From Cornus controversa (Eukaryota > Streptophyta > Magnoliopsida > Cornales > Cornaceae), in contig CM048845.1 in NCBI GenBank assembly GCA_026545225.1, forward strand, positions 83,417,033-83,481,032: a stretch of DNA of 64,000 nt, given 5' to 3'. The notes under the pieces were generated by a model that searched no databases, had not been told where the DNA came from, and was given only the letters and a program-made list of their open reading frames with translations. Shown piece by piece: positions 51,449 through 61,030 of this stretch; the first letter of the stretch is position 1, and every line of letters begins with the position of its first letter. Position numbers and translations under genes: made by a program.

Positions 51449-52529
51449 CCCAATGGAAGTGGATGACTCATGATATGTAACAACTCTCCCATTTACTTCA
51501 ACAAGTATGTAGTCAACATGATCAATGTTGCAGTCATCAAGGGCAACTACTGATTGAGAAGCACAATGACCAATTTCTTCACAAGACACCCTATCAGAGA
51601 CGTGATTACTTCCAAAATACTTTTTTCCAAATGGACAAATAGAAGTGACTACTTCTGCAAAGTTAGTGATCAAAAGGCCCATAAATTGCACAACCTTCAA
51701 AAGACAAGGCTTAAGAATTGTAGCACAGTTGTTCAGGACCTTTTCTCCTAACTCGTAAGATTGAGGTGAAATAGTTTGATTTTCCTTTTTAACACTAGTT
51801 AGAAGAAGATGAAGTAGTTCCACTGAAATATAGTCGTTTTCCTCTAGAACAATAGTCATAATTTTCTCCATAGATGAAAAGACACCATCTGAGTGAAAAT
51901 ACTTTATTCCCTTTAAAAAGTGTTCAAACATTTCAATAATTAATTCATTACAATCCAAATCAAGCATTACCAAGCATGACTTAACTTTTGCCATAGTGTG
52001 AAGCATTGGAATTGCCTTTCTGTAGCAACGATCAAAAATATGAGACAACCTCTCAAAAGACATAACAGTTACCTGAAAAATCTCATTTACTTGTTCATTA
52101 CTGAAAGGCTTATTTGGCGCAATAATTCTTAAAATCTCATTAAGGCAACAGACAACTGAAATTCTCACATCTCTATTTGAGTGTCTAAATAAGTTATTTG
52201 CATGTAAGACCTCTATTGCCTGAGGTATTGCATTTTGAATTAGTGTAGATGGATCTTGCCCCCACTTTGCATAAAAGAAGTTCTAGCTCATCAAGTAGGT
52301 TAAGAAGTTCATGAACAAATGAGGGAAGCATAAGAAGCCTATTTCTAATATTGAGGAGTTGTTGGACTACTTCCCTTTCAACAACTCTCTTTATCTCTCT
52401 TTCATCTTCACACCAATCAGTTTGATTTTCTTGTGATAGAAAACTTGGTCTATGCTCAACAATCTTAGTCTTAATTGGCTTCGAACATAACCATTGGGGA
52501 CATAAAACAATATTCTCTTGGATGGTCAT
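51449..52529 (-). pseudogene. Captured PDS5-like (cohesin cofactor) gene fragment, intronless
   Basis: Two minus-strand frames carry the N-terminal HEAT-repeat part of a plant PDS5 protein. The upstream frame has ELLNLLDELELLLCKVG; the next has CLNEILRIIAPNKPF, MAKVKSCLVMLDLDCNELII, EMFEHFLKGI, VFSSMEKIMTIVLEEN and LGEKVLNNCATILKP. These track the PDS5C-type family nearly residue for residue over about 250 codons (about 51635-52388). The two frames are separated by one extra base in a run of five G (forward 52259-52263). No introns interrupt the region, unlike genomic plant PDS5 genes, so it came from an mRNA. Downstream the frame runs without a stop through about 60 unclassified codons into integrase residues. 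Family role: PDS5 binds cohesin and regulates sister-chromatid cohesion and repair. Confidence 0.88.
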
Positions 52530-52539
52530 GGTGGTCTCA

Positions 52540-54450
52540 AAGGAATGGTATAAACATGAGTATAGTCAAGGAAAAAATGCCGATAGATGACTCAAATTGA
52601 CTCACGTAACTCAAATTATAAAATTATCACAATGCACAATCAAGAAATCTGAATGCAATGAAATTGATTATGCCAAAATTCATGCACAAACCACAAGTAT
52701 TTAGATGCAAAAATAAAGTGGAAATAGTGATAACAAAATAAGAGTGGATGTAGTGATATCAAAGGTAAATGGCAATTGAAGTAAATAATTAGGTTCAATA
52801 ATCAAATGGGTTCAATCAAGGCCTTTTTGCAAATTTCATAACTAATCAAATAGATAAAAGTACTAACTACAATTTTTAATTGAAGCATATGTACCTTATT
52901 GAAGTCCAATGTATCTCCCCAAGCGTTAAAGATTACCCCAAAAGTGAATAGGAATTCTGTTTTTTTTTTTTCCGCTGAACAGGTTCAAACTTGGACTGGC
53001 TTACTGTTGTGCACTGCTGAACTGGTTTTTGTTGAAACTGTTTCAGTTCTGAACTGGTTCCAGAACTAGTATATCCCTATAGTAACCAAATAGGACTGAA
53101 TGTGTTATTATGAGTCACTTCTGCATTGGGCTAGATGAAATCTGGACTGGCCCAAACAAATAATTAATATTAGACGTTAAGCTGGGCTAAAACAACTAAT
53201 CCAATGTGAACCAAATCTGGCTTGCTAAATTTATTTTCTGAACTGGATCTGGGTCAAGTTGTATTACGGTTCGGATTAACTTTGGGTGGGATGGGTTTTG
53301 GTCGATTGGCTTGGGTACCGTGTCATTTTGGTGGTTTAGATTTGTGTGAACAGTGGTTTGTTCGAAGTCGATCGGCCTGGTGTTGGGGTTTGTTTGGGGC
53401 TTGATCAGTAGGGTTTCTAACAATGGTGGTGTGGGGTTTGCAATTGGTCTTGCCGCTTGCTGTTTTGGTTTAGATTGATGATGGTATAGTGTTTGGGTTT
53501 GAAGGGTAGTCATTGTGGTTTGACGATGCAATTTGGATTTTCGGTTGGTTTGGGTCTTGTTGTAGATGGTGGCAGTGGTGGCTTACGGTTGTTTCAGTGG
53601 GTTATGGTTTTGTGAAAGTGTTGGACTGGTATCCTGCTAAACTTGTTTTAAGTTGAACACTTGAACCTACAAAACTGGTTTACTGTAGCACTGGCTAACT
53701 GCTGAGCTAGTTCAGTTCTGAAGTAATTTCAGAACAAGAACAATTTTTTACCCGTAACCAAACAGTGTTGGATATGATAAACTGGGTTGGGCTGTGCAAG
53801 GCTACTAGGCCAATACAAATAATCAGATCTGATCCAAGCTTGGGCTGCTGTTTTAAAGCTGTGACCAAACAGAACTGAAGTCAAACTGGGCCCAAGGCAA
53901 TCCGGGTTGCAGATCGGGTCAATTAGCTAAGTTGGGTTGCGGGTCTGCCGTGTATTTTTTTATAAATATTCTGCAACTTTCCCAAACGAACGAACAGAAG
54001 CTTAGCGATGGGTAGGTGACCTCCAAGCAACGACCGAAAGAAGCTCCTGCTAACAGTTCTGACAAAGATGACAACTAGCAATTCCGATGACAACAAGAGA
54101 AGGTTTTCGGGGACGATGGCGAGAGAACACTGTCTATTCAGTAATGAGGGGTTGTTCTCGGAGAAGGCTGAAACGACGGCGACAAGAAATCTCCAAAGAA
54201 AGCGGACCACTAATCGATGGTGATGATGATGCGACACAATTCCAACAAAAGTGAAACTGAGATAGTGCTGCGATTCCAGCAATAAAGAAGTCGAATGACA
54301 ACGTGATTTGTGGTGATGATTCCGACGAAGTTTTGCGACAGTGGGGTTGGGGTTCCAATGGTTTAAAAGTGAGTTTAGGATGTGGATGGAAGTTGATGAT
54401 ACAAGTTTGTGTGAGGGTTGGGCTTTGGGGTTGCAGTTGGTTTGATTGCT
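52540..54450. other. Unclassified interior of the retroelement
   Basis: No recognisable protein. Motifs resembling AACTGGTTCAGTTCTGAA recur near 52975-53070 and 53640-53730. An open minus-strand frame at 53923-54501 has no family signature and low-complexity His/Ser runs. Confidence 0.4.
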
Positions 54451-54460
54451 GACATTGAGG

Positions 54461-55015
54461 CTAAGAAGCACCGATACGGATACGGGACACGGATACGACA
54501 CGACACAGACACAACGACACGGCAGATCCTAAAAAACTAGGATACGGACACGACGAGGACACGTGACTAATAAATATGTCTTTTTATATATATGAGATCA
54601 ATCTAGAAAAATTCACAAATCATAATAATTAATGAGTTATGACAACAATAAATTTATCTTTTAAAGGATGACACAATTGAATCTACTCCACAATAATGAT
54701 AATAGTTGTTTTCTAAACAAAAAAAAAATTGAAATATTATATGTTATGACTGCCATATTTTATTAAAAATTTTCTAATAAGTCATCATATTTACACTTTA
54801 TACTATCTTTCTTTTTAAAACCTTTTGAAAACTCTCTAACGATATGACACGCGTGTCGGACACGTGTCCTTGGCGTGTCTATGCCGTGTCCGTAGTGTGT
54901 CCAAAAATAAAAAAATTAGGACACGTATTTTGGCGTGTCCGACACGTGTCGGGGCGTGTCCGATACGTGTCCGACACGGATTCTTTGACCTTTTAGGTGT
55001 GTCCGTGCTTCCTAG
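54461..55015. mobile_element. Nested hAT-like TIR element rich in GTGTCC/GGACAC motifs (555 bp)
   Basis: The left end CTAAGAAGCACCGATACGG and the reversed right end CTAGGAAGCACGGACAC are inverted repeats. An 8-bp TSD CATTGAGG/CATTGGGG (one mismatch) flanks it at 54453-54460 and 55016-55023. Both sides of the interior consist of many short copies of GACACG and CGTGTC that can pair with each other. Confidence 0.82.
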
Positions 55016-55518
55016 CATTGGGGTATGGGCTGTTTTGGTTGTGGTGGTCTTCAGTACAGTGATAGGCTTTGGTGGTTGCAACAGTAAGCTAAGGGTTTAT
55101 TTGGTGATGATTTGGCTTGTTGTAGTGTAAAGTGTTGTGTTGGGGTAGTGAACAGTAACTGATGGATTTAGGGTTTGCGGCAACTGCGAAAGGTGTTGGG
55201 GTAGTGAACAGTAACTGATGGTATAATGAGCAGATGGGTTATTTTTGTGTCTGGTTTATTTGTGACAATGATGAAGGCTGATGTGATTGTTAAACTTTGT
55301 GAAAGGTTTTACAGTATTTAGGATTTGGGCCTTGATGGATGGTGAATGATTGTGATGGATGGTAGTAGCAACGACGTTTAGGGTTTGCTTGGATTTAGAC
55401 TAGGGTTAGGGTTTGGCAGGATTGATCCGTGGTTGTGATGGGTTTTGATTGATGAACACGAACTGTAACAGAAGTAAAAAATTCTTGGTTTGTTTGCTAT
55501 CAAAAACTTGATCGTTTT

Positions 55519-55530
55519 GCTCTGATACCA
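55519..55530 (-). promoter_or_regulatory. Primer-binding site (initiator tRNA-Met type)
   Basis: Minus strand TGGTATCAGAGC, the standard plant LTR-retroelement site complementary to the 3' end of tRNA-iMet, lies 2 nt inside the 5' LTR. It fixes the transcription direction. Confidence 0.95.
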
Positions 55531-55532
55531 AT

Positions 55533-55884
55533 TGATGAGAGAATGAGAGAGGAGAATAATAGAGAAGAAGAAGATTAGGAGAGAAGATGAAGTAGGAGGA
55601 AGAAGTATGTAATCTCAATAATATTCAATCATCAAAAAGTATCTTTCACAATGCATGAACCAACATATAAATAGGTAGCAAGGACAACCCTAATCAAATC
55701 CTACTACTATAAATAAAGCCCTAAAATATTAAATAACAAAAATATCCCTAAAATAAAAACATTACTAATATAATAATAATATTAAATAAAAATTAACCCT
55801 AATTATCTATCTTTGCCCCTTCTCCAGAAATAGAGGCGAAGCACGTGCAATTCATGCATGCGAATCATAGCTCTTCCTACATCA
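55533..55884 (-). repeat. 5' LTR of the retroelement (352 bp)
   Basis: On the minus strand it begins TGATGTAGGAAGAGC and ends CTCTCATCA, i.e. TG...CA ends. Contains TATTTATATG (reversed ATATAAATA) that could serve as its TATA element. Confidence 0.93.
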
Positions 55885-55939
55885 CCAGGTTACCAAGTGT
55901 GCCAATTCTTTTCTTAACAAGATTATTTCCATTCTCATA

Positions 55940-55977
<38 letters not shown>

Positions 55978-56384
55978 CTAAACTTGACAAGATAACATTC
56001 AAAACTTAGCTTTCACAGATTATGTAACACATCAGTGCTAGCATGTACTTTGAATCCAACTGTATTAGCAAAGAAAATTGTGTCCCACCAAGTGTGAAAT
56101 CTAGTACAGAATGCCTATTTTGCAAAAATAAGTTCAACCTGTGGCGGTCTAACCATATCTACTAATCTATTTACCAAAATCAACTAACCAAAGCCTAATC
56201 CTGACTAATAAGGGTAGGGTATATAAATCATGTTCCACCATTCTGTCAAGGACCATAGCTTCAAGATTTAAGCACATGCTACAGCAACTTCAGTAACTAT
56301 CTCAACCACTATTAACTTCTGGTTTGCCTCGTCCTCTATTGGTACCCTCAATATGGACAGAATCTATTTACTATACATGGAAAG

Positions 56385-56913
56385 TGTTGGGAATTAGTCC
56401 CTTTCCGCTTGGCACAACGGAAGCGCACCACAAACGGACATGGAGATCCGATAAACAAACAAGAAACAATAACACAAACAACACCAAAAAACACAATATT
56501 TAATGTGGTTCGGCACAACCTAGGCCTATGTCCACAGATGAGAAGAGATTCCATTCAAATCATGTAGAGATATTATAACGGTAGACAAAACCAAACACTG
56601 AACCGTGTACACAAACTCTAGCCCCTACACCTCTTCGATGTGTACCACTCCACGAGACTTCTCTCGCCATCGGTGTTCTCTCCACTCTACCAAACCCATC
56701 AACTCAACTCCCTCATGAGGCTACATCTCTCAACTCATAACTCTCAACCCACACCCAAGGTATCTATTTATAGAACTCAAAATTCAATTCCTTGTTGGAC
56801 AAAGATTACAATTTCTTAAAGCCCAAGACTTGCCTAACAAGAAATTTCGTAACATACTACTTTAAAATAGAAATCTACTTAAACAAGGAATTTGAGACAC
56901 ATAATACCTAACA
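56385..56913 (-). mobile_element. Solo LTR (529 bp)
   Basis: Begins TGTTGGGAATTAG and ends CCTAACA; on the minus strand TGTTAGG...CCCAACA, typical plant LTR ends. The flanks GAAAG and AAAAG fit a 5-bp TSD with one mismatch. CTATAAATAG (minus strand, near 56770) is a good LTR TATA box. Block A has no such sequence at the equivalent place (about 29825). No internal region remains, so it is probably a product of LTR-LTR recombination. Confidence 0.8.
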
Positions 56914-58708
56914 AAAAGAAGTTTATTGGAAGTTTTCTCCAAAACAGGATTTAATATTTGTTCCCAAATTTACTCTAATAGGGGCCCATTTTTATCCATC
57001 CTGGTTTAGGTTTTCGCCATCATTTAGCCTGTGACTTCTCCATCTAGAGAGCTTGAAAGCTAGGGTGCCAACTAATTAATTCACCATATATAGTAAGTGA
57101 CAGAGAAGTTGCTTGGGAGCCTACTAATGGATTAAAATGTACTCTCTCTCTGTCAAGTATTCAATTCAGATCCTACCTCGTCTCCCTTGCACATTTTGAC
57201 CGTTTTGACAAGAATTAGCTCATTCTTTTATGTATATTATCCAAGGGGCCTGATAGCATCAGCTCTCATTCTCTCAAGTTAAAAAGAGAGGAATTCAGGC
57301 TAGCAACATCAGTAATCACCCATTCATATCACGGGAAGCCCCAACTCACTTCAGGCAAGCTCGTTTTTACTTCATATATCTAGTAGGCTTCAGCGCATCA
57401 GCTTTCAAGGGTGAAAAAAAGTTCAGGCTAGTGACATCAGCTAAGTTACTCTGTGTTACAGTGCGATTCCTTTTAAGTTAAGAATGTAGTTGTGTCTGGA
57501 AAAATTTACAGGTACAATCTTACATGCTTTGCGATTCCAAAATCTGCCAATTTCACAAGGCCATTGGGGTCAATGAGTATATGTGCTCCTTTGATGTCCC
57601 TGATCAGAAAACAACTTAATGAAAGAAAGCAAAGCAGGGCCACTGGGAGTAAGTAATAACTGGCACGCCCATAGAATGATCACCAAATCAACAATTACCC
57701 ATTACTGAACTCACCTATGGACCGTATTTTTAGCATGCAAGTATGCAAGTCCTGATAAAATTTGTTGAGTATAACTCCGAATGGCTATTTCACCCAACTG
57801 GCCATAGTCTTGAAGAATTTTATAGATGGAACCGCCAGATACATACTCCAGGTATATATATAGCTTGTCAGCTACCTGTTGAAAGAATATAGAACCAAGG
57901 AAAATGGTTTAACATAATCCGAGGCCTCAATTGCCATTTACTGCTATAATATTATTTTGTGTGGCCAAAACATATAATAAAAACAATGCCATGATCAAAA
58001 ATTCAGTATAATGTTTTTGTGCAAGTGTTGGAAAATTAGTCCTAAAAATTTCAACAGTTGTGATCCACCGGCATAAGCACAAAGCATTATAATTTATATC
58101 AACCCCCAAAGCCTTAGAAGATTAGGACAATAATCATAACAAATAGATTTGTCATAATGTGAATCATAAGATGGAATCAGCCCCTAATTGACAAGCATTT
58201 TAGGAAAATTCATTTATTCCTTACATAAATGAAACAGAACCATGTCAACTGGTCAATTTTGTAAAAGTAAATTATCAGCAATCAAAATTTTGTAGAATAG
58301 AATGTCAAATGATAGATAAAACAAAAGGCAATAACAGCACCAAAGAGTACAGAAAACTTACTGTCTCAGAACCATAATACTGCACAATATTTGGATGTCG
58401 TAAACGACTTAGTAGTGCAATTTCCTGCAAAATATCCAAAGCAAGTATGAAGTTCTCCTTGAACTCATGAAAGGTTGCATAAATGTAAGTATAATTCTTA
58501 ACCAAATTGAGAATTTTCCTTGACAATTTGGCATATTTTCCCTCCTTCAAATTACTTATTTATAACAAACGTACTACAGCTAACTTACTTGCCCCAACTG
58601 TTGTGCACTTTCCTTTGACTTCGCATCATCTGAAAATAGTGTAACCTCCTTCATTGCACACATCTCGCCGCTTTCACTAAATCCAAGGCAGCAAAGTAAA
58701 ATGAGAGT

Positions 58709-59491
58709 GCGAATATAAATAGAAAAACAACCACTAAAAGAAATTATATCAGTGACATTCCTTGGTTCAATCTAATGAAGACATTTCTCAATCACCATCT
58801 AATAACAGCAACATTCCCTTTTATGGTTTGTTGAACAGGGCCACATTAATGGCTGTTGAACTTTAAAACCCTTATGTTAGTGGTTTTGTTGTCTGACACG
58901 TTAATCTATGCTAAATCAGATTTAAATGGAATTGAAATCAACCTAAATAAGTTCTAATTTGGATTTTTCAACACAGACCCAATTTGAGTGTTAAAAACTG
59001 CGACATAAATTCATGAAATTCAGATTGGTTGGTCGAACCCCTATCCCTGGGTGGTCCAATATTATTGTTTTGATATATAGTGTTGACATTGACGTGTATA
59101 AGTGACATGACATCGAGCCTCGTGTTCTTTATGACCGCTATACATGCATTGTCAAGTTTTGAAAGGAATTTGTATATATAGCCCTACATGATCACCTTGT
59201 GAAAGCTAAAAAATTGATTTGATATGGATTACAAAATTAATATTAGTAAATCAACAGCTTGTTCAAATTAAGCACTTGTTGTCAATAACTTTCATGAATT
59301 GAATGAATTTGTCGAGTATTGTATTGTCAGTTTCTTTGAAACTTGTCAAAAGCTCGTATGAGTAGTATGACAATGTCAAATTTGTCAATAACAATAAAAG
59401 GGTCCTTAAATTTAAATTTAAAACTCTCGTGAAACATGTTAGCCTTCTAATGTTGACTGCGAATATAAATAGAAAAACAAGCACAAAAAGA
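58709..59491. mobile_element. Unclassified ~720-bp insertion flanked by 33-bp direct repeats, block B only
   Basis: The 33-bp intron sequence GCGAATATAAATAGAAAAAC... occurs at 58709-58741 and again at 59459-59491, with 717 bp of unrelated DNA between. Block A has it once (about 31530-31562). No TIRs, poly-A tail or coding sequence were recognised in the insert, and the long flanking repeat is unlike ordinary transposon TSDs. Confidence 0.6.
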
Positions 59492-59624
59492 TATCATAAA
59501 TTGCATAAATGAACAAACAACGTCAGAAGTATTTGTTTCAACCAAAGGTTAAGGAAAATGACTTTTACAATCCCAACTAGTTGATGCTTACACCACTTCA
59601 ACTTTGGAAGATACGACATATATA

Positions 59625-59629
59625 TATAC

Positions 59630-59677
<48 letters not shown>
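59625..59677. repeat. (TA)n microsatellite expanded in copy B
   Basis: A TA run of over 50 bp with short CATA interruptions. Block A has only TATATATACATATGA at the equivalent place. Confidence 0.9.
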
Positions 59678-59679
<2 letters not shown>

Positions 59680-59876
59680 AAATGTGAGAAATAGCATAAT
59701 GAAAAAAAAAAAGTTGGGGGAAAATTGAATTTCAGCACCCACTATGGTAACAAACCTATTAAAACCAATATACACCGGCCCAAATGTGCCTCTGCCAAGC
59801 AGTCTCCCCTTCTTCCAGCGCGAAGCAGGGCTTGTTGGATTTTCTGCCCTACCAGGACTTCGCGGAAATACAGGAG

Positions 59877-60107
59877 TTAAGTCATCTTCTGACATCTTAA
59901 GTTTCTGAAACGGATGATAAGTGATATGAGTAGCTCAAATCGAGCTCAGTAGGTCACAAACTACTAACACTTCTCGAGTTTAACAATAAAACCCTAACTG
60001 AACCACTGATTGTACATCCAAATCATGCGTTGATATCTCTCAAATCCGCCAAATGACATAGCTCAAATCGAGCTCAGTAGGTCAGCTAAAAACCCTAGTT
60101 TACTTAC
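59877..60107 (-). other. Rearranged junction between exon 3 remnant and leader intron of YODA copy B
   Basis: Going rightwards, exon 3 sequence stops at about 59878 and is followed by pieces matching block A at about 37494-37535, then 37336-37349, then 36553-36578, before regular collinearity resumes near 36460 (equivalent to about 59956). The first piece supplies, on the minus strand, CCGTTTCAG (acceptor at 59905) and the ATG at 59895-59893 in frame with the kinase exons. Confidence 0.75.
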
Positions 60108-60230
60108 CGGAGGGAAATTATGAGTAACCACGTGGAATTCACTTGTGCTCGGAGAGTTAGATTCGGTAGAGACGCGAAGAGAAGCTAAAAGAAATGATAG
60201 AAGATGAAATATAGAGAGAGAATTTGTAGA
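60108..60230 (-). promoter_or_regulatory. Leader exon and promoter-proximal region of YODA copy B
   Basis: Homologous to the copy A leader exon, with the donor CCG|gtaagta retained. Upstream sequence matches block A only to about 60255; beyond that the DNA differs until about 61035, so the promoter is probably partly replaced. Confidence 0.65.
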
Positions 60231-60259
60231 GAGAGCGAGAGATATCCGAGCATTAAATT

Positions 60260-61030
60260 GTTCCCATTGCTGGGTTATATATGTATGTATAGAGTCTCGT
60301 CTTTTGCTTAACGATTACGAAAAGATTTTATCCACACCTTAATGATAATTATTTAAATAGTGACAATTAAATTAAATCTAATTATCATTAAATAAATTTA
60401 TTATAATCTTGCTAAAATCACTATATGTTTTAGTTTTAAAATATTAATATTACATCAATTCTTTTCTTAATGTAAAAAAAAATTGTAATATATCAAAGCA
60501 AACAATAGATAATACAGTTGAGAGACAGTTAAGAAATTCCAAAAATCAGAATTATTCACTCTTCCAAACAATCAAGAACTTTCAAAATTCAGAATTATCC
60601 TTTCTTTTACCTCTGAAAATTCTGATTTTTAATCTCATCTCTTCTTGAAAATATAAAAAATTTATCTCCAAATATATAATAAAATTTCTAATTGAATTGG
60701 AGTAGTTGAGAAGTTGCTGCTCAAGTTTTTTATCAATTGATCGGATCAGAATCCTAGCAAACATCAAAGGCTAAATATATATATATATATATCATTATTG
60801 AATAAATGTGTATGAACAAGTTTGAATGAACTTTTGAATGATTGATGAGAATTGGGCATAAATGACATTTCCAACACTAATTTTATAAATACAAAATAAA
60901 AAATATTTATTATTTCAAATATCACAACTATCTTTACAATTATGAAATGATTTTTCGTCATTTTTTTCCCTTCAATTAACATTAACCGTCTCAGCCGTCG
61001 ATACCATTGTGCTACAATTATGATATATGT
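60260..61030. other. Block B-specific DNA upstream of the truncated YODA copy
   Basis: AT-rich sequence absent from block A (which instead has about 36775-37530 here). No TIR, LTR or coding sequence recognised. Confidence 0.4.

Larger units (their letters stand above)
50068..55884 (-). mobile_element. Non-autonomous LTR retrotransposon with captured host gene (5.8 kb)
   Basis: Inserted in intron 7 of YODA copy B, transcribed on the minus strand. 5' LTR 55533-55884, primer-binding site 55519-55530, interior 50465-55518, 3' LTR about 50108-50464. The 5-mer CCAGG at 50063-50067 and 55885-55889 fits a 5-bp TSD, although about 40 bp of unexplained sequence (50068-50107) lies between the left CCAGG and recognisable LTR. 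No gag, protease, RT or RNase H was recognised. The interior holds a PDS5-like fragment, a Ty3/gypsy integrase remnant, a nested TIR element and about 2 kb of unclassified DNA with repeated GTTCAGTTCTGAACTGG-like motifs. Movement must have relied on proteins from another element. Confidence 0.88.
49362..59904 (-). pseudogene. YODA copy B: truncated kinase-domain pseudogene or pseudokinase
   Basis: Segments equivalent to copy A exons 3 (partial) to 10 are present: 59904-59756, 58676-58589, 58424-58362, 57875-57715, 57599-57524, 49984-49925, 49831-49724 and 49547 downwards. All splice sites remain. Missing: coding exon 2, most of exon 3, and exons 11-12. Kinase landmarks are a Gly loop GRGTFGPV, the AMKEV lysine, HRDIKGAH with the conserved Asn changed to His (codon 57581-57583), DFG, and APE. 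A 1-base deletion at about 49371-49376 shifts the frame just after the kinase domain and stops translation at 49362. From the ATG at 59895, the exons would give about 293 codons. Most likely a pseudogene; expression as a catalytically impaired pseudokinase is possible. Confidence 0.88.

Noticed and set aside
53923..54501. 192-codon open frame on the minus strand inside the retroelement
   Set aside because: Low-complexity His/Ser-rich translation with no family motif, overlapping the left end of a nested TIR element; treated as chance.
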